64,000 nt of DNA from Geoanaerobacter pelophilus. Lineage in GTDB: Bacteria > Desulfobacterota > Desulfuromonadia > Geobacterales > DSM-12255. The DNA lies in assembly GCF_018476885.1 (NCBI RefSeq), contig NZ_JAHCVJ010000005.1, positions 335,244-399,243 on the forward strand. Reading direction: 5' to 3'. Of the stretch, positions 35,317-43,894 are shown piece after piece (position 1 is the first letter of the stretch; every line of letters starts with the position of its first letter). The translations under genes and the position numbers were made by a program. Below the pieces are notes generated by a model that searched no databases, was not told where the DNA came from, and worked only from the letters and a program-made list of their open reading frames with translations.

Positions 35317-36648
35317 TTAACGATACACGTTTGACCAGATATTAGGACGAGCGCCGTCATACTGACGCCAAACAGCCGCGGCATTGCCAGAAGCATCGAT
35401 GGCCACTTTAGGAGAGTCTGCACCTCCCGCATTGTCAGTCTCAATAAGAGCCGCTGTCCCCCAGTCCGTTCCGACAGTATAACGGTTTGAGTAGATATTA
35501 CTACGAGAGCCGTCATGCTGACGCCAGACGGCCACCGCATTTCCGGAAGCATTGACGGCAACCTGGGGAAAGTCTGCATCTCCTGTATTGTCCGTCTCTA
35601 TGGGCGCTGCCGTACCCCAGCCTGTTCCGGTAGTGTAACGGTTTGACCAGATATTACTACGAGAGCCGTCATACTGATACCAGACAGCCACTGCATTGCC
35701 AAATGAATCGATGGCCACCTTAGGGATTAATGCATTTCCTGCATTGTCGGTTTCGATTAGCGCCGCTGTACCCCAGCCTGTTACGGCAGTATAGCGGTTT
35801 GACCAGATGTTAGTATGAGTGCCGTCAGACTGATGCCATACGGCCACGGCATTGCCGGATGTATCAATGGCCACCTGAGGGTTGAATGCATCTCCCAAAT
35901 TGTCAGTTTCTATGAGCGCTGCTGTACCCCAGCCAGTTACGGCATTATAGCGGTTTGACCAGATATTATAACGAGTGCCGTCAGATTGCTGCCATACGGC
36001 CAATGCATTACCGGAAGCATCAATGGCTACCTGTGGATAGGATGCATCTCCCGCATTGTCGGATTCGATTAGCACTGCTGTACCCCATGTTCCGGCATTA
36101 TAGCGGTTCGACCAGATATTACTACGAGTGCCGTCAGATTGCTGCCATACGGCCACTGTATTACCGGAAGCATTAATGGCCACTTGGGGATAGTATGCAT
36201 TTTCCGCAGTGTCGGTTTCGATTAGCGCCGCTATACCCCAGCCTGCTCCGGCAGTATAACGATTTGACCAGATATTATAACGAGTGCCATCAGATTGCTG
36301 CCATACGGCCACTGCATTACCGGAAGCATTAATGGTCACTTGGGGATCGAATGCATTCCCCGCATTGTCGGTTTCGATTAGCGTTGCTGTGCCCCAGCCT
36401 GTTACGGCATTATAACGGTTTGACCAGATATTATAACGAGTGCCATCATGCTGATACCAGACGGCCACAGCATTGCCGGAAGCATCAAAGGCCACCTGAG
36501 GAGAGCCTGCACCTCCAGCATTGTCTGTCTCGATCAGCGCAGCTGTTCCCCAGCTCTTAGTTGCAGGTGTGGGGTCACTGCCGCTGCAACCTGTAATAAC
36601 TATGAGCAATGTTGTCGCGAGTAACACATGCAATTTTTTCATTTTCAT
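35317..36648 (-). CDS. Lipoprotein of eight tandem ~52-residue repeats (probable beta-propeller)
   Basis: 443 residues. Lipobox VITGC (Cys21), a short Ser/Pro/Thr linker, then eight repeats of about 52 residues running to the end. Each follows the pattern W-G-T-A-x-L-I-E-T-D-N-A-G, P-Q-V-A-I-D-A-S-G-N-A-V-A-V-W, D-G-T-R-x-N-I-W-S-N-R-Y. Repeats are mutually very similar, the third being one residue short. Eight short beta-rich units with regularly placed Trp suggest a closed eight-bladed propeller on the cell surface or periplasmic face, a binding scaffold. Ligand unknown. AAGG lies 4 nt before the ATG. The 35136-35316 spacer beyond its 3' end holds only a perfect hairpin (CGCGGCA/TGCCGCG, 35199-35217). 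Confidence 0.85.
   Translation of the reverse strand: MKMKKLHVLLATTLLIVITGCSGSDPTPATKSWGTAALIETDNAGGAGSPQVAFDASGNAVAVWYQHDGTRYNIWSNRYNAVTGWGTATLIETDNAGNAFDPQVTINASGNAVAVWQQSDGTRYNIWSNRYTAGAGWGIAALIETDTAENAYYPQVAINASGNTVAVWQQSDGTRSNIWSNRYNAGTWGTAVLIESDNAGDASYPQVAIDASGNALAVWQQSDGTRYNIWSNRYNAVTGWGTAALIETDNLGDAFNPQVAIDTSGNAVAVWHQSDGTHTNIWSNRYTAVTGWGTAALIETDNAGNALIPKVAIDSFGNAVAVWYQYDGSRSNIWSNRYTTGTGWGTAAPIETDNTGDADFPQVAVNASGNAVAVWRQHDGSRSNIYSNRYTVGTDWGTAALIETDNAGGADSPKVAIDASGNAAAVWRQYDGARPNIWSNVYR
35320..36552 (-). repeat. Eight ~156-bp coding tandem repeats
   Basis: DNA units of about 156 bp, in frame with the lipoprotein gene. Similarity between units is high at the nucleotide level too (recurring TTTGACCAGATATTA and CATACGGCCA on the plus strand), indicating recent duplication or gene conversion. 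Confidence 0.88.
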
Positions 36649-36837
36649 TTGCCTTTCAGCTAGTTATTGACCAGTCCACGCGCGTGAACTGCTTATCTTC
36701 TCGAATGGAAATATTTAGCCGGTGAACATGAAAACCCATTATGGATTCAGCTTACCTATATCAATAAATTCTGACAATAACAACCGCTGCCTACAAGATT
36801 GTGCAATGGTTACGGAGCGATTGGAAGCCACGAATAT

Positions 36838-36871
36838 AAAAAAGGCCGCCCTGTTTGGGGCGGCCTTTTTT
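36838..36871 (-). terminator. Terminator after the FabMG-like gene
   Basis: AAAAAAGGCCGCC/GGCGGCCTTTTTT, strong stem with T-runs on both strands. 36672-36837 upstream of it contains only the promoter region of the repeat lipoprotein; no gene seen. Confidence 0.9.
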
Positions 36872-36891
36872 GTTTCATAGGATATTACCAA

Positions 36892-38196
36892 TCAGTTTTT
36901 TGCCAGACTCTTGGCAATGACATCATGGTTCAGCCACCAGACCGATGCCTGCGGGTCCCAGGAGGAATCGAGCATCAGCCTGCCCACCCCGCGGAACACC
37001 GCTCCGGACAGCACGCTGCAGACGATTTCTTTTGGATTGGCGTTCATGGCGATGAGCTCGGCGGAGCGGGACAGCATGAACTCCATCTGCTCTTTGGTGC
37101 TGTGGTGCGGCCAGGCGTCGATGCCGGCAAACGGCTTCATCAGCGGTGATGCCAGGTAGTCGTTGGCACTTTGCAGCATCTTTTCCAGGGTCGCTCCTTC
37201 GGCAAGCAGTGCCTTGCAGGCTTCCTTGACCTCGGCGGCAATCGCTCCACCCTCGGTTGTCAGGGCTGCGAGCAGTGGATAGAGCGAGATTTCAACCCCC
37301 AGGAACAGGGCGCTGGAGTTGGTCAAGATCTCCGGGCAGTTGTAAACCGTTGCCTTGATCCCTTTTTCCCAGGCCGATGCCGCATGGTCTTCCAGCCTCA
37401 TCTTGGCCCACCCCTGCAGGTAAGGGGTGTAGGACTGCCAGGTATAGGCCCCGTTGATCTGCACTTCGCAGCCGTGGTAGCCATAGGCGGCATAAGTGAC
37501 CTTGCCCCCGGCAGCAGCGACCTTGTCGCGCAACGGTGCGGTTTCGTCGATCAGGTAGGCCAGCGAGTCGGCAGTAACCTCGTTGAACGACCAGTCGCAG
37601 AGCTTGCCGAGATCGGATCTCCAGAAATCCTCGGATGAAAGGTATTTGTCTCCCTGCCCCTTGAAGACCCTGTTCAAAAGCGGCATGAAGAGCCGCGCCC
37701 TGGGGATGCCACCGGCCATGGTATGAACCAGCAGCAGGTTCGCTCCGGCCGGCACCAGCTTTGCCAGTTCCGCAGAAACCGCCGCCAGGTTGGCCTTCAG
37801 CCGCTTGGTCCCGGCAGCGCGTGATTCTTCCATGGCCTGCCAGTCAAAGCGGATTCCGGCCCATTCATCCGGCTTTGCCCCTTTCAGCTGGTCGAGAGGC
37901 GTTACGCCGTTGGCTGCCGGTTCCATGTCGAACCCGGCCTCAAGCGGAATATTGATTATTGTCCCACCCAGCAATGCTTCGGCAGCAGCAAGCTCTTCGG
38001 GATTCAGGGCGCGGAGCGTGCCGTCGCTTTCCCGGCGGCCGACAGTGGTGCCGATTATGGTCATCCCCTTGGCCCGTGCCTGCTCGACAATGCCGTTTGC
38101 ATACCCTCTGCCGAACAGTTCGCCGCAAAGGACCAGGACATCGCCGGCCTTATAGCCCGCATCAGCAGGCAGATTTCTCATTGGGTTGTAGCTCAT
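36892..38196 (-). CDS. Conserved ~434-residue protein, possibly FabMG-type enoyl-ACP reductase
   Basis: 434 residues. The N-terminal half starts with VLVLCGELFGRGYANGIVEQARAKGMTIIGTTVGRRE, a nucleotide-binding-like beta-alpha-beta with a Gly-rich turn. The C-terminal half has VTYAAYGYHGCEVQINGAYTWQSYTPYLQG and WPHHSTKEQMEFMLSRS. Similar proteins in related bacteria are annotated as FabMG-family enoyl-ACP reductase; I recall that wording but cannot check it, and canonical SDR Tyr-x-x-x-Lys is not obvious. If right, this would be a second enoyl reductase beside FabI at 27.6 kb. ATG 38196 has GGAGG 6 nt upstream; TTG one codon earlier is less likely. Confidence 0.8.
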   Translation of the reverse strand: MSYNPMRNLPADAGYKAGDVLVLCGELFGRGYANGIVEQARAKGMTIIGTTVGRRESDGTLRALNPEELAAAEALLGGTIINIPLEAGFDMEPAANGVTPLDQLKGAKPDEWAGIRFDWQAMEESRAAGTKRLKANLAAVSAELAKLVPAGANLLLVHTMAGGIPRARLFMPLLNRVFKGQGDKYLSSEDFWRSDLGKLCDWSFNEVTADSLAYLIDETAPLRDKVAAAGGKVTYAAYGYHGCEVQINGAYTWQSYTPYLQGWAKMRLEDHAASAWEKGIKATVYNCPEILTNSSALFLGVEISLYPLLAALTTEGGAIAAEVKEACKALLAEGATLEKMLQSANDYLASPLMKPFAGIDAWPHHSTKEQMEFMLSRSAELIAMNANPKEIVCSVLSGAVFRGVGRLMLDSSWDPQASVWWLNHDVIAKSLAKN

Positions 38197-38260
38197 CAAA
38201 AACCTCCGTATTGCAAATTCGATATATCAAGAGCGGCATAACAACCTGGCCGCTAACCAG

Positions 38261-39610
38261 CTAGAAATCGTCCCGTCTGCTCAAATTCTCGAAGCGGGTG
38301 TACTCTCCCCGGAACGCCAGATCGACCTTGCCGATCGGGCCGTTACGGTGCTTGCCGATGATGACCTCGGCCTTGCCTTTCAGCTCTTCGTTGTCCTTGT
38401 CATAAACCTCAGGGCGATAGACAAACATCACGATATCGGCATCCTGCTCGATAGCACCGGATTCTCGAAGGTCGCTCATCATCGGGCGTTTGTCGGTCCG
38501 GTTTTCCAAAGCACGGTTCAGCTGGGAAAGGGCAATTACCGGCACCTCAAGCTCTTTTGCCAGGGCCTTGAGCGACCGGGAAATCTCGGAGATCTCCTGC
38601 TGCCGGGATTCGGGATTGGAGCTTCCCCGCATCAGCTGCAGATAATCAACCATGATCAGGCCGATCTTGTGTTCAGCCATCAGCCGCCGTGATTTGGCGC
38701 GCATCTCCATGACCGACAGCGCCGGGGTATCATCGATGAAGATTTTGGAGTCGTGCAGCCAGCCGGCAGCCCGGGTGAGCTTCGGCCAGTCACTGTCGAC
38801 CAGGTGGCCGGTACGGAGCCGGTTGAGATCGACCCTGGCCAGCGAGCAGAGCAGACGTTCCACCAGCTGTTCCTTGCTCATCTCCAGGGAGAATACGGCA
38901 ACACCGGCCTGCTTCTCAGCTTCTACCGCCGCGTAGGACGCCACGTTAAGCGCAAAGGTAGTCTTCCCCATGGCTGGTCGACCGGCAATAATGACCAGGT
39001 CGCCTTTCTGCATGCCGGCAGTCATTTCATCAAGATCGACAAAGCCGGTCGGAACCCCGGTAACATGCTCCTTTTTCTCATACAGGTACTGGATGTTCTC
39101 GATGGCGCTTTTGAGCAGGTCGCTCACCTTGTAATACGGCGCCTTGATCCGATGTTCGGATATCTGGAAGATCACCTGCTGGGCGTTGTCCAGCAGCTCT
39201 TCCACCACGACCTGGTCTTCGTACCCCTTGGTGACGATGTCGGTGGCAGCGGTGATCAGTTTCCTGACAACCCCCTTCTCCTTCACTATTTTGCTGTAGT
39301 AATGGATATTGGCCGCTGTCGGTACAAAATCGACCAGGGTTGCCAGGTAGGCGGCGCCGCCAACCTCATCAAGCGAACCCTTCTGCTTGAGAATCGAGGT
39401 CAGGGTGATCAGGTCGCACGGCTCGCCCCGTTCGTTCAGGTCGATCATCGCCCGGAGGATCTTGCGATGCGACTCCCGGTAAAAATCTTCCGGCACCAGC
39501 AGTTCCATCACCCGGTTGATCGCCTCGTTTTCGAGGAGAATCCCACCAAGGATGGACATTTCCGCTTCAATGCTCTGGGGCGGCAATTTGTGAATTTCGT
39601 TTACCGACAT
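38261..39610 (-). CDS. dnaB: Replicative DNA helicase DnaB
   Basis: 449 residues. N-terminal dimerisation domain (PPQSIEAEMSILGGILLENEAI), linker, then RecA-like ATPase: Walker A GRPAMGKTTFALN, VAVFSLEMSKEQL, Walker B LIMVDYLQLMRG, the H4-type Gln, VIALSQLNRALENR and DLRESGAIEQDADIVMFVYRPE. It unwinds DNA at the replication fork. No intein is present. It sits upstream of the FabMG-like gene (64-bp gap). Confidence 0.97.
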   Translation of the reverse strand: MSVNEIHKLPPQSIEAEMSILGGILLENEAINRVMELLVPEDFYRESHRKILRAMIDLNERGEPCDLITLTSILKQKGSLDEVGGAAYLATLVDFVPTAANIHYYSKIVKEKGVVRKLITAATDIVTKGYEDQVVVEELLDNAQQVIFQISEHRIKAPYYKVSDLLKSAIENIQYLYEKKEHVTGVPTGFVDLDEMTAGMQKGDLVIIAGRPAMGKTTFALNVASYAAVEAEKQAGVAVFSLEMSKEQLVERLLCSLARVDLNRLRTGHLVDSDWPKLTRAAGWLHDSKIFIDDTPALSVMEMRAKSRRLMAEHKIGLIMVDYLQLMRGSSNPESRQQEISEISRSLKALAKELEVPVIALSQLNRALENRTDKRPMMSDLRESGAIEQDADIVMFVYRPEVYDKDNEELKGKAEVIIGKHRNGPIGKVDLAFRGEYTRFENLSRRDDF

Positions 39611-39735
39611 GATTTCCTTGGACTTTTGCTGAAGCCATTAAACGGAGCTGTTTGCAGGGACGCTACTATACCCCGGCCAAAATTTCCGGTCAACCAATTT
39701 GCCGGGAGCTTGGTGCCGGAGGAGGATGACAGTTA

Positions 39736-40479
39736 TCACTGGCCGCAAGAGCTCTCCATTTCCCGCAGAAAGGCGAGCGACCGGAGCGGCTTGTCAAGGT
39801 GGGCCTCGATGGCATTGTCCAGCAACAACCCGGCCTCGACCAGCGCTGGCCCTGAGAAGTGGACCAAGCCGAACCGGCCGGTTTTGAGCGCCAGGGACAA
39901 GGCCTTCAGGGTTTCGTCGGCAATTTCCCTGCTTGCCGGCCCGCACTGCCGACAGACGACTTCAGCCCCGTTGATCCGGCCGGGAACGCCAGTTTCTCCG
40001 ATCAGCACCCCGCAACGGCTGCAGGCATCGAGTTCCGGTCGATACCCGATAATATTGAGCAGATTGATTTCCACGAAACGCCGGTCGGACAAGGTGGCCG
40101 GGTTGGCATCAAGGTGCGCCAGATAGGCGGAAAGCAGCCGGAAGAGCCGCTGATTTGCCTGCCCTTCCGGAGAAAAAGTCGCAATCAGGTCAGCAGCATA
40201 GGCCGCATGGGCGATCCGTCCCAGATCCCCCCTGATCCCGGCATGAATGGTGATAATGTCCACTTCCAACAGTTCGGACAGGGCGTGGCGGAACTTCATC
40301 TGAACATTGAGGGCAGCGAACAGTTCCAGGGCGCCGCCAAAGCGCTTGACACTCCGCTTGGCCCCCCGGGCAATGCCGGAGATCCGGCCATGTTCGAGGG
40401 TAAACAGTGTCACCAGCTTGTCATTGTCACGGTAATCGGCAAGATTCAGCACGATTCCCCGGCAGGTGGCCAGTTCCAT
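39736..40479 (-). CDS. recO: DNA repair protein RecO
   Basis: 247 residues. N-terminal OB fold (GIVLNLADYRDNDKLVTLFTLEHGRISGIARGAKRSVKRFGGALELF) and a helical domain with a four-Cys zinc site (CSRCGVLIG...CRQCG). It loads RecA on SSB-coated DNA in the RecFOR pathway. Its start abuts the folA stop (40480), implying translational coupling. Confidence 0.95.
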   Translation of the reverse strand: MELATCRGIVLNLADYRDNDKLVTLFTLEHGRISGIARGAKRSVKRFGGALELFAALNVQMKFRHALSELLEVDIITIHAGIRGDLGRIAHAAYAADLIATFSPEGQANQRLFRLLSAYLAHLDANPATLSDRRFVEINLLNIIGYRPELDACSRCGVLIGETGVPGRINGAEVVCRQCGPASREIADETLKALSLALKTGRFGLVHFSGPALVEAGLLLDNAIEAHLDKPLRSLAFLREMESSCGQ

Positions 40480-40971
40480 CTAATCCTTCCTGAACGTTGC
40501 GGGCTGGCGTTCGTAGACAACCAGGGTAGCGGCTGGAGCAACGGCAAGCGGCTCCCGGCGAACTTCGCAAAACGCCCCTTCCGGGATTTCCGGGAACCGG
40601 GTATCACCTTCTACTTCAATATCAATGACGGTAAGGTAGAGCCGCTGGGCAAACGGCAGCACCTCACTATAGATCTCAGCGCCACCAGCAATAAAAAGTT
40701 CTTCGGATTCATTGCCCAGAGCCAATGCTTCGGCAACGCTCCCGACCACTTGACAACCAGGGGCAGCATAATCCGGATTACGACTGATCACGACACAGCG
40801 CCTCCCCGGCAAGGGGCGGCCGATGCTCTCAAAGGTCTTGCGCCCCATAATCAAGGTGTGTCCCATGGTCAGTTCCCGGAAACGGTGGCGATCAGCCGGA
40901 ATGTCCCAGGGGATTCCCCCATGCCAGCCGATAATGCGGTTTCGCGCCACTGCGGCTATAATTGAAATCAT
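40480..40971 (-). CDS. folA: Dihydrofolate reductase
   Basis: 163 residues. MISIIAAVARNRIIGWHGGIPWDIPADRHRF contains the Met-20-type loop and catalytic acid Asp; TLIMGRKTFESIGRPLPGRRCVVISR and ELFIAGGAEIYSEVLPFAQRLYLT are classical NADPH-binding signatures. It makes tetrahydrofolate for one-carbon metabolism. It is first in a two-gene unit with recO. Confidence 0.96.
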   Translation of the reverse strand: MISIIAAVARNRIIGWHGGIPWDIPADRHRFRELTMGHTLIMGRKTFESIGRPLPGRRCVVISRNPDYAAPGCQVVGSVAEALALGNESEELFIAGGAEIYSEVLPFAQRLYLTVIDIEVEGDTRFPEIPEGAFCEVRREPLAVAPAATLVVYERQPATFRKD

Positions 40972-41125
40972 TCATCCCTCCGAAAGTGCGATCAACTGTA
41001 GCCCAACTGGGCAAAAAGAGCAAACTGCTCGCCAACTGGTATCCTGCCCTAACCATGGTAGAGTATTCCAGGCAGAAGTCTTAATTCTGCCAAATCCCGA
41101 TAGCCCCAGACAATATGGATACGCA

Positions 41126-41599
41126 ATGCGCAAGCATCTACATCATTTTCTCCTCCCCGGGACGATTTTCGCCAGCAAACAAGAGTGTTTGGTGACAACC
41201 ATTCTTGGTTCGTGCGTAGCGCTGTGCCTCTGGGACAGTAAAAAAGGCATCGGCGGCATTAACCATTTTATGCTTCCGACCTGGAGCGGCGAAGGGGAAG
41301 CAAACCCAAAGTATGGCAACATCGCTATTGAGAGGCTTCTTAAGATGATGGTCAGGCTTGGGGCCAGGAAGGATCAGCTGGTAGCCAAAATATTCGGGGG
41401 ATCAAGCCTGATTACCGACAGCCTCGGGACCTATTCCATTGGCGACAGGAACTTGCAGCTTGCCGAACAGATGATGCGGGAGCACGGTATCCCTGTCGTT
41501 GCCGTGGAATCCGGCGGGAACAGCGGTCGGCGCCTCATTTTCAATACCCATACCGGGGTGGTACTCATGAAAAAATCTGGGAAACAGGCTACTCCATAA
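41126..41599 (+). CDS. cheD: Chemoreceptor glutamine deamidase CheD
   Basis: 157 residues. Active-site residues of the CheD papain-like fold are present: Cys30 in TTILGSCVALCLWD and His47 in GGINHFMLP, plus KIFGGSSLI and AVESGGNSGRRLIFNTHTG. It deamidates receptor Gln residues. The next gene is a chemoreceptor. No strong ribosome site at ATG 41126. No cheA, cheW or cheY in the window, so the main cluster is elsewhere. Confidence 0.93.
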   Translation: MRKHLHHFLLPGTIFASKQECLVTTILGSCVALCLWDSKKGIGGINHFMLPTWSGEGEANPKYGNIAIERLLKMMVRLGARKDQLVAKIFGGSSLITDSLGTYSIGDRNLQLAEQMMREHGIPVVAVESGGNSGRRLIFNTHTGVVLMKKSGKQATP

Positions 41600-41677
41600 T
41601 CGGGAGCGGCACTCGCCATTATTTCCCCGTGGAACAACAAACCGAGGCGACCCGGAAATAGCTTTAAACTAAACCGC

Positions 41678-41704
41678 TAAAGTAATCGCCTTCCTTTCCG
41701 ATGA
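41678..41704 (+). promoter_or_regulatory. FliA (sigma-28)-like promoter of the chemoreceptor
   Basis: TAAAGTAA (41678-41685), 11-nt spacer, TCCGATGA (41697-41704), compared with the sigma-28 pattern TAAAGTTT-N11-GCCGATAA. It lies 32 bp before the receptor ATG. Confidence 0.65.
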
Positions 41705-41736
41705 ATTAGTCATTACCCGTCTTCAGGAGGAACCGA

Positions 41737-43851
41737 ATGTCCATCAGGAAATACCGGCATTGGCCAGTTATGGCCAAGATACTGACTATCCCCATTGTCA
41801 GCCTCATTGTCATTATCTTCAGCGTCGAATTTGCCGTTGTCCCTATGACCGGCAAGAAGTTGCTGGAAGAGAAAAAGGATGCCACCCGCCAGGTGGTTGA
41901 GGTTGCCTATGGCATTATCGAGGGCTATGCAAAACTGGCCAAGGATGGCAAACTGCCCGTCGAAGAGGCGCAAAACCAGTCAATAGCCGCCATCAAGCAG
42001 CTCCGGTATACCGGCAAGGAGTATTTCTGGATCAATGACCTGGGCAAGCCGGTGCCGAAAATGATTATGCACCCCACGGTGCCTGCCCTGGACGGCAAGG
42101 TGCTCGATGACCCGAAGTTCAACAAGGCAACCAGCAAACAAGACGGCGTAAACGGTCCGATTGTCAAGCTGGACAAGGCCAACCTGTTCGTGACCTTCAA
42201 TGAAGCGGTCAGCAGCAGTACCGGCCAGGGCTTCGTCATGTATGAATGGCCGAAACCGATCAACGGCGGCGGCGTGACCACGGATCTGTTTACCAAGCTC
42301 TCTTTTGTCAAGAAATTTGAACCGTGGGGTTGGGTCGTCGGCAGCGGCATCTATATCGACGATATTGCAAAAGAGGCCTCCAAGTTCAGGTTGTGGGCTT
42401 ACGGCGGTACGCTGCTCTTTTCCGTGTTCATGCTGATTCTTGCCTGGTCGGTGGCTAACGGCATCAAGAGAGGTCTTAGAGAGGTTGTCGAAGGGCTCAA
42501 GCACATGGCCTCCGGTGATGCCGACCTCACCCAGCGGCTGGAGGTAAAACGGCAAGACGAAACCGGAGAACTGGCCACTGCCTTCAATAATTTCCTGGAA
42601 AACCTTCAGAAGATCATTTCGATGGTGATGCAGAATGCAACCAAGGTCGCCCAGGCTTCCGTGGATATGAAGAAACGGTCCGAGGAGATGGCGAACAGCG
42701 CCGAGCGCGTTGCTATGGACGCCATGACCGTGGCAACCGCCAGTGAGGAGATGTCGGCCACATCCAACGATATCGCCGGCAACTGCATTCGCGCGGTGGA
42801 AACCTCGCAAAGGACTTCCGGATTTGCCCGTGATGGCTCAACCGTAGTCAATAACACCATCACGGTAATGGACAGGATTGCCGAGCAGGTTCGTTCTTCC
42901 TCCACTACCGTCGGCTCCCTGGGTGAAAAATCAAATCAGATCGGCGCCATCATCGGCACCATCCAGGATATTGCCGACCAGACCAACCTCCTGGCGCTGA
43001 ACGCCGCCATCGAGGCGGCACGGGCCGGAGAGCAGGGTCGCGGTTTTGCGGTCGTTGCCGATGAGGTCCGGGCTCTGGCCGAAAGGACCAGCAAGGCTAC
43101 CAAAGAAATCAGCGAGATGATCAAGGCGATCCAGGCAGAAACAATGGGCGCTGTTGAGGCGATGACCCATGGGGTCAATGAGGTGCAGGACGGGACATCA
43201 GAGGCAGCCAGGTCAGGCGAGGCGCTGAACCAGATCCTGGCCCAGGTGGACGAGGTAACACAGCAGATCAACCAGATCGCGACCGCGGCAGAGGAGCAGA
43301 CTGCCACTACCGGAGAGATCAGTAACAATATCGGCAGGATAACCAATGATGCCCACACTTCGTCACAATATGCCCAGGAGACGACAAGGGCCGCTGAAGA
43401 GCTGAACAGTCTCGCTGAGGCCTTGATCAGCGCCATCGACCGCTTCCGGACCATCATCAAGTGGAACGACCGGATGAGCGTTAATGTCCGGCAGTTTGAC
43501 GACCAGCACAAGCAACTGGTCGCGATGGTCCACAAGCTGAACAGCGCCATGAAGAACGGCGAAGGGAACAAGGTCATCGGCGAGATCCTGATGGGGCTGG
43601 TGACCTATGCCGACTCCCACTTTACCCAGGAAGAGCGGTTAATGCAGCAGCACTCCTATCCTAATTATGCTGCCCACAAACAGATTCATGACGATCTCAG
43701 GAAACAGGTCAGTGAGGTAATCGTTGAATTTGAGGCCGGACGGGCGGTACCGGCAGCGATCATGAGCTTCCTCAGCGACTGGCTGATCAACCACATCATG
43801 AAGGTTGACAAGGAATATGGCGGGTATTTCAACAAAAAAGGGATTCGCTAG
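41737..43851 (+). CDS. Methyl-accepting chemotaxis protein with C-terminal hemerythrin domain
   Basis: 704 residues: membrane helix (about 12-34), periplasmic single-Cache domain (about 40-215; [31 protein letters not shown]), second membrane helix (about 222-245), HAMP, cytoplasmic signalling domain with tip [24 protein letters not shown], and a hemerythrin domain (about 580-700). The hemerythrin di-iron set looks complete: [21 protein letters not shown] (HxxxE), [11 protein letters not shown] and NHIMKVD (HxxxxD). This resembles oxygen/redox-sensing DcrH-type receptors, although there the outside domain differs. Two inputs, one periplasmic ligand and one cytoplasmic oxygen or redox signal, are implied. 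CAGGAGG lies 7-8 nt before the ATG. Confidence 0.95.
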   Translation: MSIRKYRHWPVMAKILTIPIVSLIVIIFSVEFAVVPMTGKKLLEEKKDATRQVVEVAYGIIEGYAKLAKDGKLPVEEAQNQSIAAIKQLRYTGKEYFWINDLGKPVPKMIMHPTVPALDGKVLDDPKFNKATSKQDGVNGPIVKLDKANLFVTFNEAVSSSTGQGFVMYEWPKPINGGGVTTDLFTKLSFVKKFEPWGWVVGSGIYIDDIAKEASKFRLWAYGGTLLFSVFMLILAWSVANGIKRGLREVVEGLKHMASGDADLTQRLEVKRQDETGELATAFNNFLENLQKIISMVMQNATKVAQASVDMKKRSEEMANSAERVAMDAMTVATASEEMSATSNDIAGNCIRAVETSQRTSGFARDGSTVVNNTITVMDRIAEQVRSSSTTVGSLGEKSNQIGAIIGTIQDIADQTNLLALNAAIEAARAGEQGRGFAVVADEVRALAERTSKATKEISEMIKAIQAETMGAVEAMTHGVNEVQDGTSEAARSGEALNQILAQVDEVTQQINQIATAAEEQTATTGEISNNIGRITNDAHTSSQYAQETTRAAEELNSLAEALISAIDRFRTIIKWNDRMSVNVRQFDDQHKQLVAMVHKLNSAMKNGEGNKVIGEILMGLVTYADSHFTQEERLMQQHSYPNYAAHKQIHDDLRKQVSEVIVEFEAGRAVPAAIMSFLSDWLINHIMKVDKEYGGYFNKKGIR

Positions 43852-43858
43852 CTAACAG

Positions 43859-43890
43859 CATGCCCCTCGCTCGCAAGAGCGGGGGGCATG
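43859..43890. terminator. Hairpin between convergent receptor and mutS2 genes
   Basis: CATGCCCC/GGGGCATG stem (43859-43866, 43883-43890) with an inner GCTC/GAGC pair. No T-tract; probably a shared 3'-end structure. Confidence 0.5.
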
Positions 43891-43894
43891 TCGA

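Noticed and set aside
38753..40126. A 457-codon plus-strand frame across dnaB and recO
   Set aside because: Same reason: it mirrors well-supported minus-strand genes and shows no domain.
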